The notes beneath the pieces were generated by a model, which was not told where the DNA came from, made no database searches, and was given only the letters and a program-made list of their open reading frames with translations. From an uncultured Alphaproteobacteria bacterium (lineage in GTDB: Bacteria > Pseudomonadota > Alphaproteobacteria > HIMB59): a stretch of DNA of 51,310 nt. The stretch spans positions 1 through 51,310 of the forward strand of contig CABYWI010000002.1 in NCBI GenBank assembly GCA_902522585.1, written 5' to 3'. This document shows, piece by piece, positions 24,499 to 32,205 of the stretch (its first letter is position 1; every line of letters starts with the position of its first letter). The position numbers were made by a program, and so were the translations under genes.

Positions 24499-25182
24499 CT
24501 AGTTTATATTAATTAAAAAATTTTCTAAGTTATCTGTTACCTCAGTAATATAGCCATTTTCATCAATAATTTTTTGGATATCCTCTTGCTGATTAACATC
24601 TTTATTTAGATTATATTCAAGATTGTTTGTAACCCAGACAGTCTTCCATCCCATGGCATGAGGTTCTTTTAAGTTTATGTGTAAATCTTCAAACATTGCT
24701 GTTGCTGAATTATCTAAGTTAAATTTATTTTGAAAAGCATCATAAACTTCTTTATGAGGTTTAGGAAGATAATCACTTTCGGAGATATCAAAGCATCCAT
24801 CAAAGATATTATTCATCTTTAATTTATCTAAAACTTTTTCAACATGACCGTAATTAGCATTAGTAAAAATATATTTTTTTCCAGATAAATTTTTAATTGT
24901 TTCGCTTAGTATTTCATTAGGAGAAACAACATCATAATTAATTTGATGAACATAATCTAAGTAGTCATCAGGATCAATTTGGTGCTCCATCATCAGCCCT
25001 CGAAGAGTAGTTCCGTATTGATGATAGTATTTTGATCGAAGCGCTTGAGCTTCACCTGAGGCGAGTCCTAACTTTTCTTCAATATAGCGGCCCATTAAAA
25101 TATGAACCTTATCAAATAATCCACATTCTGCTTTATAGAGAGTGTTATCTAAGTCAAATACCCAATTAGATACATTATTCAT
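24499..25182 (-). CDS. HAD-superfamily pyrimidine 5'-nucleotidase-like phosphatase
   Basis: 227 aa. Motif I is FDLDNTLY (Asp10 nucleophile, Asp12), motif II lies in YIFTNA, and motif III/IV includes a Lys-Pro-His segment (PKPHKEV) and FEDLHINL. A helical cap sits between motifs I and II. This is the pyrimidine 5'-nucleotidase subgroup found next to dapD in many alphaproteobacteria. In Rhizobiales argB commonly lies between this gene and engB; here only 44 nt separate them. Confidence 0.85.
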   Translation of the reverse strand: MNNVSNWVFDLDNTLYKAECGLFDKVHILMGRYIEEKLGLASGEAQALRSKYYHQYGTTLRGLMMEHQIDPDDYLDYVHQINYDVVSPNEILSETIKNLSGKKYIFTNANYGHVEKVLDKLKMNNIFDGCFDISESDYLPKPHKEVYDAFQNKFNLDNSATAMFEDLHINLKEPHAMGWKTVWVTNNLEYNLNKDVNQQEDIQKIIDENGYITEVTDNLENFLININ

Positions 25183-25226
25183 AAGCGTGATAAAGTAATG
25201 CTTTCTCTGTTAAATTCAAAGTTAAA

Positions 25227-25799
25227 TTATAAAATTTCTATGATTTTTTTCTGAAGTTCAAAAATATTATCATTCGTTTTGGAACTGACGGTTAATTGAT
25301 CATAATCTGAAAGTTCATTTATATAGACTGACTTTTCTTTAATTTTTTTATCACTTTTCGTATAACAAATAAAAATTTTATCCTTAATATTCTGCATCGC
25401 GTCAATCATTTCAATATCAATTTTTTTTGCACCCAGCCCATTATCAATTAAGACAAAAATCTTTTTAAGATTTTCTCTTGTAGTTAGATATTGGGATACA
25501 AGGTCAGAAATTTTGAAGGCCTCTTTTTGAGATATTTTAGCAAATCCATATCCTGGTAAATCTACCACCATCATAGAGTCCCCATGATTAAAAAAATTTA
25601 TTTGGCGAGTTTTTCCTGGGGTATTTGAAATGTGAGCTAGTTTCTTCATAAAGACAGCGTTGATTAAACTAGACTTTCCTACATTAGACCTTCCAATAAA
25701 TGCAACTTCAGGAAAAACTACATTTGGATATTGTCTTGGTTGAGTTGCGCTTAAAAGAAAGTCTGTCTTTTTTTTGAAATAACTAGTTACGTTATTCAT
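25227..25799 (-). CDS. engB: Ribosome biogenesis GTP-binding protein EngB/YsxC
   Basis: 190 aa from ATG 25799 (a TTG one codon upstream is also in frame). G1 is GRSNVGKSS (36-44), G2 region TPGKTRQ, G3 DLPGYG, G4 TKSDK and G5 SSK. It is an essential GTPase in 50S subunit assembly. Its ATG overlaps the yidC stop by one base (TGATG), so translation is coupled to yidC. Confidence 0.94.
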   Translation of the reverse strand: MNNVTSYFKKKTDFLLSATQPRQYPNVVFPEVAFIGRSNVGKSSLINAVFMKKLAHISNTPGKTRQINFFNHGDSMMVVDLPGYGFAKISQKEAFKISDLVSQYLTTRENLKKIFVLIDNGLGAKKIDIEMIDAMQNIKDKIFICYTKSDKKIKEKSVYINELSDYDQLTVSSKTNDNIFELQKKIIEIL

Positions 25800-27484
25800 C
25801 AACTATTAATGATTTTTCTTTGGATCACATATTGTTGTGCCATCGATAAAACATTATTAGTTGTCCAATAGATTACTAATCCAGCTGCAAAACCACCCAA
25901 AACAAAGGTAAAGACAATTGGCAAAAACATAAATATTTTTGCTTGCATCTTATCTACTGGTGCTGGGTTTAATTTTTGTTGAAGGAACATTGAGATTCCC
26001 ATGAGAATTGGCCAAATACCAATATTAAATAATTGAAGAATTCCTGGAACATTCCAATCAACAAAACCAAAAAGAGTTAGAAGGCCAAGAGGGTCGGGTG
26101 CGGAGAGATCATGAACCCATCCAATAAATGGCGCATGCCTCATTTCAATTGTTACAAACAAAACTTTATACAAGGCAAAGAACACAGGTATTTGTAATAA
26201 AATAGGAAGACATCCTGCGATCGGATTAGCCTTTTCTCTTTTATATAAAGCCATCATTTCTTTTTGCATTCCGGCTCGATCATCACCATACTGCTCTTTT
26301 AATATTTTAAGTTCAGGTCCTAATTTTTTCATTTTGGCCATAGATTTGAATGATGCTTGAGCCAGCGGGAAGAAACATATTCTCATTAAGAGTGTGAAAA
26401 TAATAATGGCCCAACCAAAGTTGCCAACATATCCAAAAATAAATTCTAAAACATGGAAAATAGGTTTAGTTAAAAAGTAGAACCACCCAAAATCGACTGA
26501 GCGATCAAACTCTTGGACACCATACTCATCCATATATTGTTCAATTACACTAACTATCTTTGGACCAGCAAAAAGCTTGAGATTATGAGAAATATTATCA
26601 CCATTACCGATAACAATTTTAGCTCCCACTAAATCTGTTTGAAAATTATCAATATTTTCAACAAAACTATAGCTATAGGTTTGCTGAATAGGTTCATTTT
26701 GATTTGGGATGATAGCTGTCTGCCAATACTTATCTGTCATTCCTATCCATCCACCAACAGAATTTAATTTGATTTTTTGTTTTTCTTTTAAGTCATCATA
26801 ATCATATTCCTCTAACACCCCTTCAGTAACGGACATGGGACCTTCATGAAGAATAAAAAAGTTTTGCATTTCAGGAAGACCTTGTCTTTTTGATAAACCA
26901 TAAGGATATAAATCAAATGATTTATCAGAGTTATTAATGACCCTTTGATCAACACTAAATAGATAATGTTCATCAAGCATTATAATTTTTTCAAATATTA
27001 TATTTTGTGAATTGGTCCAAGTTATTTTTACAGGATCATTAATTCCAATAGACTTTTTATCTGCTGTCCATATAGACTTATTATCAGGTAATTCTATGGA
27101 GTTATCTGGACTTACCCAACCAGTATCAAGATAATAAGCATCTTCTGAGCCAAGAGGATTTAAGAAACCAATAAAATCTGAAGTCGGATCAAGTGTCTCT
27201 CTATATTCCTCTAGTATAAGGTCATCGATAAAGCCACCCTCTAAATTAATAGAACCTTTGATTTTAGAGTTATCAAATGTAACTCTCACTGTTTCTTCTA
27301 GAACTTGATTTCTATCAAGTAGAATAGTTGAATTGGTCTCTTGAATATCAAGACTAATAGATTCTTGTGTGTCGGTCTCTTCCGTTACTGGTGCTCTTTC
27401 TGGCTGAGGTACTAGAAGTTGAAATCCAAATATGATTGCCATAGAAATAATTATGGCTAGAAATAAGTTTTTTTGATTTTCCAT
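25799..27484 (-). CDS. yidC: Membrane protein insertase YidC
   Basis: 561 aa. An N-terminal membrane anchor (about 5-25) is followed by a large periplasmic domain (to about 340) and the conserved five-helix insertase core with the cytoplasmic hairpin (FKSMAKMKKLGPELKILKEQ) and IAGCLPILLQIPVFFALY. It inserts and folds inner-membrane proteins with or without SecYEG. It is preceded by yidD (1-nt gap) and rnpA, the classical rpmH-rnpA-yidD-yidC order. Confidence 0.97.
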   Translation of the reverse strand: MENQKNLFLAIIISMAIIFGFQLLVPQPERAPVTEETDTQESISLDIQETNSTILLDRNQVLEETVRVTFDNSKIKGSINLEGGFIDDLILEEYRETLDPTSDFIGFLNPLGSEDAYYLDTGWVSPDNSIELPDNKSIWTADKKSIGINDPVKITWTNSQNIIFEKIIMLDEHYLFSVDQRVINNSDKSFDLYPYGLSKRQGLPEMQNFFILHEGPMSVTEGVLEEYDYDDLKEKQKIKLNSVGGWIGMTDKYWQTAIIPNQNEPIQQTYSYSFVENIDNFQTDLVGAKIVIGNGDNISHNLKLFAGPKIVSVIEQYMDEYGVQEFDRSVDFGWFYFLTKPIFHVLEFIFGYVGNFGWAIIIFTLLMRICFFPLAQASFKSMAKMKKLGPELKILKEQYGDDRAGMQKEMMALYKREKANPIAGCLPILLQIPVFFALYKVLFVTIEMRHAPFIGWVHDLSAPDPLGLLTLFGFVDWNVPGILQLFNIGIWPILMGISMFLQQKLNPAPVDKMQAKIFMFLPIVFTFVLGGFAAGLVIYWTTNNVLSMAQQYVIQRKIINS

Positions 27485-27485
27485 T

Positions 27486-27722
27486 TTATTTTCTTATAGG
27501 GTCGTATCCTGATGAACCTAAAGGACTGCATCGAAGAATACGATATGTTCCCTTGAGAATTCCTTTTAAAACACCATGTGTGTTGATTGCCTCAATAGTA
27601 TATTCAGAACAAGTGGGTAAGTGTCGACAAGTATTAGGTAACATGGGAGAAATTAATAATTGATAAAACTTTATAGGGAGAATAAAAAGGCTTTTCCATA
27701 ATTTTACAAGGTGTCTACTCAT
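27486..27722 (-). CDS. yidD: Membrane protein insertion efficiency factor YidD
   Basis: 78 aa from ATG 27722; the in-frame TTG at 27740 would add six residues but overlaps rnpA more deeply. The family core is clear: a short amphipathic helix with a KFYQLLISP motif, CRHLPTCSEY with three cysteines including the end of the block, and a C-terminal GYDPI. YidD assists YidC-dependent insertion at the membrane. It overlaps rnpA by 8 nt. Confidence 0.93.
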   Translation of the reverse strand: MSRHLVKLWKSLFILPIKFYQLLISPMLPNTCRHLPTCSEYTIEAINTHGVLKGILKGTYRILRCSPLGSSGYDPIRK

Positions 27723-28041
27723 TTGATAAAAATTTTTCAATATCTTGTTTTAAATCAATAAAAGGTACTTTCAAGATTGTTTTTTTCAATATCAACACAA
27801 ATTTAACTTGATTAAGGGTGCTTATTAGAGCAGCTGTGCGAATTGCCTCACGAATTCGTCGTTTAGCACGATTTCTCTCTACTGCATTACCTAATCTTTT
27901 ACTGGCTACAATTCCTAAGAAAAATTTTTTAGTAGAGGGGTCTTTTAAGAGAAAACCGTTAAAGTTTGGGCTTTTATAGAAAGTTCCTTTATTTCGAATT
28001 TGAGAGAATTCAGAGGATTTTTTTAGGGTGGGAAGTCTCAA
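27715..28041 (-). CDS. rnpA: Ribonuclease P protein component
   Basis: 108 aa from TTG 28041, 3 nt after the rpmH stop. The small basic protein has the RNR signature NAVERNRAKRRIREAIR (about residues 55-71), which contacts the RNase P RNA, and an N-terminal LKKSSEFSQI start typical of the family. It processes tRNA 5' ends with the RNA subunit. The TTG start and short spacing suggest coupling to rpmH, which is usually much more highly expressed. Confidence 0.93.
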   Translation of the reverse strand: MRLPTLKKSSEFSQIRNKGTFYKSPNFNGFLLKDPSTKKFFLGIVASKRLGNAVERNRAKRRIREAIRTAALISTLNQVKFVLILKKTILKVPFIDLKQDIEKFLSNE

Positions 28042-28044
28042 AAA

Positions 28045-28179
28045 TTAAGCAGATAGTCTTGATCGACCTTTAGCTCTTCTGGCATTAATAACTTTGCGAC
28101 CACCAACAGTAGCCATTCTAGAGCGGAATCCATGTCTTCTTTTTCTAACAAGTTGACTTGGTTGATATGTTCTTTTCAT
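28045..28179 (-). CDS. rpmH: 50S ribosomal protein L34
   Basis: 44 aa, too short for a length-filtered gene call but unmistakable: [20 protein letters not shown], then a [14 protein letters not shown] segment and a short tail. L34 is among the smallest and most basic ribosomal proteins. It is first in the rpmH-rnpA-yidD-yidC-engB block. There is no strong Shine-Dalgarno sequence. Confidence 0.97.
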   Translation of the reverse strand: MKRTYQPSQLVRKRRHGFRSRMATVGGRKVINARRAKGRSRLSA

Positions 28180-28208
28180 TATTATTAGCCTTTAAAAAAG
28201 TGTTCATA

Positions 28209-28236
28209 CATTTAACAATTATTGATATGAAGTCAA
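28209..28236 (-). promoter_or_regulatory. Possible rpmH promoter
   Basis: On the minus strand a good -35 hexamer TTGACT (complement of 28231-28236) lies about 52 nt upstream of the rpmH start. The best -10 at 16-bp spacing is only TAAATG (complement of 28209-28214), so this rests mainly on the -35. The same 73-nt gap must serve panC on the other strand. Confidence 0.33.
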
Positions 28237-28252
28237 TAAATAAAATACCAAT

Positions 28253-29077
28253 ATGTTGATAATCAAAGATATTTACAACCTTCAAACTTATCTAAATGCC
28301 TATAAGGATAAAGGGCACTCTATAGGATACATTCCTACAATGGGAGCTCTTCATGAGGGCCATGGATCTCTTATAGAAAAATCTAATAATGATAATCAAA
28401 AAACCATCATATCTATTTTTATTAATGAAAAGCAATTTAATGATAACCAAGATTTTGAAGCGTATCCAAGAAACAAAGGAGATGATTATAACTTTTGTGA
28501 GAACAACAAGGTTGATATAATTTTTGAGCCAAGCACACAAGAAATTTATCCCAAAGAATATAAATCTATTCAAAATTCTTATTTTCAAAATATTCTATGT
28601 GATCAATATCGACCTGGTCATTTTGATGGGGTTGTTACTGTTCTCAATCGATTATTTAGCATTATTGAAAGTGACAAAGTTTACTTTGGAGAAAAAGATT
28701 TTCAGCAATTAAAAATTGTTGAAAATTTAATTAACGAAAATTTTCCAAATTTAAAATTGGTTCCTGTTCCTACAGTTCGATCCAATGAAGGGATCGCCTT
28801 ATCATCTAGAAATAGAAAGTTCAGCAAGACGCAGATGGCAGATTTTATCTCATTTCAAAAAGAGGTTATCCAATTTATTTCTCATTTAGATAAAAAAATA
28901 GATTTAATCGAAGCTAATAAAAAAGCTGAAGAATTTATAAAATCTTATGAAAAATTTGATTATTTTGAATTTAGAAATGCATCTAATTTAAGTTTAGAGG
29001 GAAAATTAGCTGACTCTAGATTGTTCTACGCAATTTATAAAAGCGGAGTTCGGTTAATTGATAATCTAGAACTTTAG
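28253..29077 (+). CDS. panC: Pantothenate synthetase
   Basis: 274 aa. It condenses pantoate and beta-alanine with ATP to pantothenate, the coenzyme A precursor. Motifs are PTMGALHEGH (29-38; the ATP-binding HxGH), INEKQF in place of the usual NPxQF, RPGHFDGVVTVLNRLF, FGEKDFQQL and a C-terminal SSRN. Substitution of the NP in the NPxQF block is a mild oddity. panB is not adjacent. The stop lies 2 bp from the 3' end of the convergent tRNA gene. Confidence 0.94.
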   Translation: MLIIKDIYNLQTYLNAYKDKGHSIGYIPTMGALHEGHGSLIEKSNNDNQKTIISIFINEKQFNDNQDFEAYPRNKGDDYNFCENNKVDIIFEPSTQEIYPKEYKSIQNSYFQNILCDQYRPGHFDGVVTVLNRLFSIIESDKVYFGEKDFQQLKIVENLINENFPNLKLVPVPTVRSNEGIALSSRNRKFSKTQMADFISFQKEVIQFISHLDKKIDLIEANKKAEEFIKSYEKFDYFEFRNASNLSLEGKLADSRLFYAIYKSGVRLIDNLEL

Positions 29078-29079
29078 AA

Positions 29080-29154
29080 TGGCGGTTCTGCAAGGATTCG
29101 AACCCTGAATTCTTGATCCGTAGTCAAGTGTGATATCCGTTTCACCACAGAACC
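29080..29154 (-). tRNA. tRNA-Arg (anticodon ACG)
   Basis: The minus strand folds into a complete cloverleaf. The 7-bp acceptor stem is GGTTCTG (from 29154) with CAGAACC (ending 29084), the discriminator base is G, and CCA is encoded (29082-29080). The D-loop holds the GG pair, the anticodon stem CTTGA/TCAAG encloses loop CTACGGA with anticodon ACG (read as ICG), the variable loop is short and the T-loop is TTCGAAT. A TATAAA on the minus strand (complement of 29165-29170) ends 10 nt upstream and may be its -10 element. Confidence 0.95.
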
Positions 29155-29217
29155 ATTAACTTGATTTATATACTCTTTTTGTAAATAATAAACTCATATG
29201 GATATTCCTATTATGAA

Positions 29218-29421
29218 ATGAAAAATATCTTATATTTAATTTTCACTTTGTTTCTTTTAAGAGGTTTTTTTCAATTATATGAAGGTACTTCATGGACATT
29301 ATCTTTTGGTTCGATAATCGTCAGCATTCTGGGATTATTCTTTTTATATAATAGGTATGAAATGAGATATGTAAGCTCTTCTCTAATACCCTTGTTATTG
29401 ATATTTTTAATCAGCCACTAA
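29218..29421 (+). CDS. Small integral membrane protein of unknown function
   Basis: 67 aa with two or three hydrophobic segments (about residues 3-20, 27-44 and 55-65) separated by a short loop with Tyr/Arg residues (YNRYEMRY). There is no recognisable family. The hydrophobic pattern and ATG start make it plausible as a gene, but it is short and could be spurious. Its end overlaps the convergent glutamine amidotransferase gene by 11 nt. Confidence 0.5.
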   Translation: MKNILYLIFTLFLLRGFFQLYEGTSWTLSFGSIIVSILGLFFLYNRYEMRYVSSSLIPLLLIFLISH

Positions 29422-30136
29422 GAACTTTAAGAAAATTTTGATAAAGCATTTTGCATTGATCTTGCATTGTGGAAATCTCAGCATTTACAGCATTTTTCAT
29501 TTCTGGAAGCGCCTCAGACCCAAGAGACTGTTCTAAAGCATTTTTATATTCTGGAACTGCTGCCCAATCATCAACAGTAGTGTTACGTATTTCAAAATGA
29601 AATTGAATTCCATAGGCGAATTTTTTGTATCCAAAAATTTGATATTTAGTTGTGGGCGATGACCCTAAAACAGAGACATCCTTATTATTTTCTAATGCAG
29701 CAACTTCATAGGAATGCCATTGTAAAGCTTTAAAAGATTGAGGTAAAAAATTAAAAACAGGATCTATCTTGATATCTTCTTGAGAATGAATATCTAACAC
29801 CCCAATTTCTGAAGGATTTGATTTTACTACTTGCCCTCCAAGCACCTCACCTAATAATTGACAACCCAAGCAAAATCCCAAAAAAGGTTTTTCTAAATTT
29901 AAAATATATTCTCCTATTGCTTTTTTTTCAGGCACTAACCAAGGATATTCTTTTTCCATATGCGTATCCATTGGACCTCCCATGCAAAGCATGGCATCAA
30001 ATTCATCTAAATTGGAAGGAATATTATCGCCTTCATCAAGTTGAATTGTAGTTAGGGAATGACCATCATCTAAAAGGAAATCTTTAAATGTTCCTGGATC
30101 TTCTATTGCGATGTGTTGAAGTGATAAGAATTTCAA
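29411..30136 (-). CDS. Class I glutamine amidotransferase-like protein
   Basis: 241 aa from TTG 30136. The nucleophile elbow GFCLGC (Cys89) and the His180/Glu182 pair in QFHFE form a class I amidotransferase triad; QFHPE is more usual. It is a stand-alone domain like the GMP-synthase-related YfeJ group or the gamma-glutamyl hydrolases of polyamine breakdown, with no fused synthetase. Candidate roles are hydrolysis of glutamine or gamma-glutamyl compounds. The TTG start, only 2 nt after an upstream small frame, suggests coupling to the small genes at 30139-30425. Confidence 0.8.
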   Translation of the reverse strand: MKFLSLQHIAIEDPGTFKDFLLDDGHSLTTIQLDEGDNIPSNLDEFDAMLCMGGPMDTHMEKEYPWLVPEKKAIGEYILNLEKPFLGFCLGCQLLGEVLGGQVVKSNPSEIGVLDIHSQEDIKIDPVFNFLPQSFKALQWHSYEVAALENNKDVSVLGSSPTTKYQIFGYKKFAYGIQFHFEIRNTTVDDWAAVPEYKNALEQSLGSEALPEMKNAVNAEISTMQDQCKMLYQNFLKVLSG

Positions 30137-30138
30137 TG

Positions 30139-30261
30139 TTAAATAAAAAAATAATTAAAGCCAATTATTCCTAATACTAAGACTATTAGAAAAAGGTTAA
30201 TGCCTATAATGAACCTTACCCCATTTCCATTTTGTGGATATTTGGAATTTTCGCTAACTAT
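30139..30261 (-). CDS. Possible tiny membrane protein without a canonical start codon
   Basis: An open frame ending in TAA (complement of 30139-30141) encodes about 40 residues: a polar start (SENSKYPQNGNG) and then a single hydrophobic segment of some 20 residues ending NYFFI. That is what a one-helix membrane protein looks like. In frame, however, only ATA codons (30261, 30267) precede it after an upstream stop, with no ATG, GTG or TTG. It may use a rare start, contain a sequence variant, or not be translated. Confidence 0.35.
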   Translation of the reverse strand: MVSENSKYPQNGNGVRFIIGINLFLIVLVLGIIGFNYFFI

Positions 30262-30263
30262 GC

Positions 30264-30425
30264 TTATTCTTTATCGCCACCAGTAACTGCATTTTTAACG
30301 GAGTTATAACCTTTTGAAACACCACCAGCTACAAAATCATATGCACTGTTAGCCTTTTCACTTACGGTTGCGCATCCAGTAAATAAAAATGAAGAAATAA
30401 TTAAAATAATAATTTTTTTTGACAT
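30264..30425 (-). CDS. Small lipoprotein
   Basis: 53 aa. It has a perfect lipoprotein signal: MSKK, a hydrophobic run, then lipobox FTG|C with Cys18 as the lipidation site. The mature part is only 36 residues, alternating small and charged residues (SEKANSAYDFVAGGVSKG), reminiscent in style of entericidin-like mini-lipoproteins, although I cannot place it in a family. It is probably anchored in the outer or inner membrane. It is co-directional with the small frame and amidotransferase gene downstream. Confidence 0.7.
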   Translation of the reverse strand: MSKKIIILIISSFLFTGCATVSEKANSAYDFVAGGVSKGYNSVKNAVTGGDKE

Positions 30426-30494
30426 GCATGATTATCAAAAATCTGCTCCAAAATGTCAATTTATTTAGTTGAATTATTAGAATAAAATTTTTTT

Positions 30495-30674
30495 ATGAAA
30501 AAAAGAGATTTAATTTTTCTTGATCAAATGATTAGAAAATTAGCCTCTCCTTATTTTGTAGAGAATGATCTTTATGAGTATGATCGTCTTCAATGGGCCA
30601 CAGGCGTTACTAAAGATGATTTATATCAAGCCGTAAAGCTCATTGAAAATCAATATAAAAAAAGCAAAGATTAG
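30495..30674 (+). CDS. Small conserved-looking hypothetical protein
   Basis: 59 aa: a basic N terminus, then amphipathic helices (LDQMIRKLASPYFV, DDLYQAVKLIENQY). It is cytoplasmic and highly charged, with no signal peptide. The ATG lies at 30495; the following PhyH gene starts 16 nt after its stop on the same strand, so the two may be co-transcribed. Codon use and the composition of the predicted protein look natural. No function can be assigned. Confidence 0.6.
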   Translation: MKKRDLIFLDQMIRKLASPYFVENDLYEYDRLQWATGVTKDDLYQAVKLIENQYKKSKD

Positions 30675-30690
30675 GGAGATCTGAGGTTTC

Positions 30691-31530
30691 ATGATTACAA
30701 TTGATCTGACAGAAGATTTCAAGAAAGATTTTCAAGAGGATGGCTTCTTGATTTTAGAAAACTTTCTAGATAACCAATTTATTCCAAATTTAAATGAAAA
30801 ATTTCCTAAACTTTTCTCTGGTGAGTTTGAAACAGGAATTGAGCCAGATGAGTGGAATTGGAGACAAGGACGAGATCCAAAAAATGTTACACGTCAAATT
30901 TGTAATGCATGGAAATCCGATAATTCAATCAAAGACCTAGTATGTCATGAAGTTTTAGGAAAAGCTTGCGCTGAACTCATGAATTGGAATGGCTCAAGAT
31001 TACTTCAAGATAATGTTTTGTGGAAACCTCCAGGGGGAAATACTTTAGCATACCATCAAGATGCTGCTTATGATGATTGGATATCTCCACAAACAATGAT
31101 GACTTGTTGGATTCCATTAGATGACGTATCTCAAAAGAAAGGCACATTAGAATATGTTAAAGGTTCTCACTTATGGGGGTTAACTCCTCCCCGAGGACAA
31201 TTTCATTCACCCGATGATTACAAAAAAGAATTAACAAATTTTGCAAAAAAAAATGATAAGACTATAGAGATACAATATGTAGAGGTTCCCGCAGGCGGGG
31301 TCGCTTTTCATCATGGATATACTTGGCATGGATCTGGAATTAACAACAGTCAAGACAATCGAAGAGCAGTAGTTGCTCACTGTGTACCTTCAGATGCAGA
31401 ATTTCATCCAACCAATGTTGGAGGAACTGCTAAAATTTATAAAAAATATAAAAAATTAAATTCAAATGAATTAGAGGAAAGTTTTTTTCCTATTTTGTGG
31501 ACAAAGAAAGGATATCGAACAAATGTTTGA
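30691..31530 (+). CDS. Phytanoyl-CoA dioxygenase (PhyH) family protein
   Basis: 279 aa, an Fe(II)/2-oxoglutarate-dependent oxygenase. The facial triad is visible as His122-x-Asp124 (YHQDAAY) and His213 (TWHGSG), with Arg224/225 positioned to bind 2-oxoglutarate. GTLEYVKGSHLWG is also typical of the family. Such enzymes hydroxylate small molecules such as ectoine, phosphonates or lipid derivatives; the substrate here is unknown. A GGGAG sequence (30674-30678) and GAGG nearer the start provide ribosome binding. It overlaps the DUF1192 gene by 8 nt. Confidence 0.9.
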   Translation: MITIDLTEDFKKDFQEDGFLILENFLDNQFIPNLNEKFPKLFSGEFETGIEPDEWNWRQGRDPKNVTRQICNAWKSDNSIKDLVCHEVLGKACAELMNWNGSRLLQDNVLWKPPGGNTLAYHQDAAYDDWISPQTMMTCWIPLDDVSQKKGTLEYVKGSHLWGLTPPRGQFHSPDDYKKELTNFAKKNDKTIEIQYVEVPAGGVAFHHGYTWHGSGINNSQDNRRAVVAHCVPSDAEFHPTNVGGTAKIYKKYKKLNSNELEESFFPILWTKKGYRTNV

Positions 31531-31702
31531 TGAAGAAGAACCAAAAAAAGAAAAGCCTATTGATTTAGATGATCTCAGTGTTGAAGAAATTGAGAAAATG
31601 ATCAAGGGTCATCAACAAGAAATTGAGATGCTTGAATCACTTTTAAAGAAGAAAAAAGTAAAATTAAAACTAGCAGATAATTTTTTTAAGAAAAGTCAGT
31701 AG
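31523..31702 (+). CDS. DUF1192-family small protein
   Basis: 59 aa. It matches the short alphaproteobacterial DUF1192 pattern: an acidic and Lys/Pro-rich start (MFDEEEPKKEKPIDLDDLS), a helix with VEEIEKMI...QQEIEML likely to form a coiled coil, and a basic C terminus with ADNFFK. The function is unknown. The ATG is within the PhyH 3' end (8-nt overlap). Its stop overlaps the convergent DUF1330 gene by 7 nt. Confidence 0.8.
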   Translation: MFDEEEPKKEKPIDLDDLSVEEIEKMIKGHQQEIEMLESLLKKKKVKLKLADNFFKKSQ

Positions 31703-31986
31703 CCTTCAATCAAAATGAAATCTGTTTCAGCACTCTTTTGTCTGACATTTTTTGCCTCGTTATACTCAAGAGAGTTATAAAATTCTTTAGCTTTTTCGAA
31801 ACTTTCAAATTCCACAACCGTTGTTCTCTCAGCAGGCCACTCACCCTCGACAACATCAAACGTTCCTCCGCGAATTAAGTACTTTCCACCAAATTTTTCT
31901 ACTGCTTTAGTGGATAAAGGGGGATATTGCTGAAATAATTCAGCATTTTTAATGATTATTCTAACAATAAGATAGCCTTTTTTCAT
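31696..31986 (-). CDS. DUF1330-family protein
   Basis: 96 aa when started at ATG 31986, which gives the family's normal N terminus (KKGYLIVRI). An in-frame GTG at 32028 would add 14 atypical Lys/Ser-rich residues and run into the DnaA-box region, so it is not preferred. Core motifs are KYLIRGGTFDVVEGEWP, TTVVEFESFEKAKEFYNS and a C-terminal FILIEGY. It has a ferredoxin-like dimeric alpha/beta-barrel fold; the function is not established. Confidence 0.88.
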   Translation of the reverse strand: MKKGYLIVRIIIKNAELFQQYPPLSTKAVEKFGGKYLIRGGTFDVVEGEWPAERTTVVEFESFEKAKEFYNSLEYNEAKNVRQKSAETDFILIEGY

Positions 31987-32008
31987 ATTTTGAAACTTAC
32001 TTTTAGAC

Positions 32009-32205
32009 TTTTTCACAGAGTTATCCACAGTAATGTATAGATTTTCTATATCTTATTTTGGATATGTAAAAATACAATTTGACTTTTTGATCTAGAATTT
32101 AGATTTATAGCGATAATTTATAAAATTTTGAAATAATCATTCACAATTTAAAACTTTCAGTTCATATTTGAGAAAAAAGTAATAATCTCGTACAAGTTAT
32201 GCACA
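32009..32205 (+). other. Cluster of DnaA-box-like 9-mers (possible replication origin or DnaA-regulated promoter)
   Basis: Within the largest intergenic gap (31987-32198), same-strand 9-mers match the DnaA box TTWTNCACA: TTTTTCACA (32009-32017), a perfect TTATCCACA (32021-32029) and TTATGCACA (32197-32205), plus a one-mismatch TCATTCACA (32137-32145). The sequence between them is very AT-rich and could unwind. No dnaA, hemE or parAB gene is near. Direction of the atp operon and the rpmH block is compatible with forks leaving this point, but other genes run against it. The last box includes the start codon of the next gene. Confidence 0.4.

Noticed and set aside
28292-28588. 98-codon minus-strand open frame inside panC
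   Set aside because: It lies wholly within panC, whose motifs are clear; the frame is hydrophobic and Ile/Phe-rich as expected for the complement of an AT-rich gene.
31987-32028. GTG-initiated N-terminal extension of the DUF1330 protein
   Set aside because: It adds 14 Lys/Ser-rich residues absent from the family and covers two DnaA-box-like sites; ATG 31986 gives the standard N terminus.
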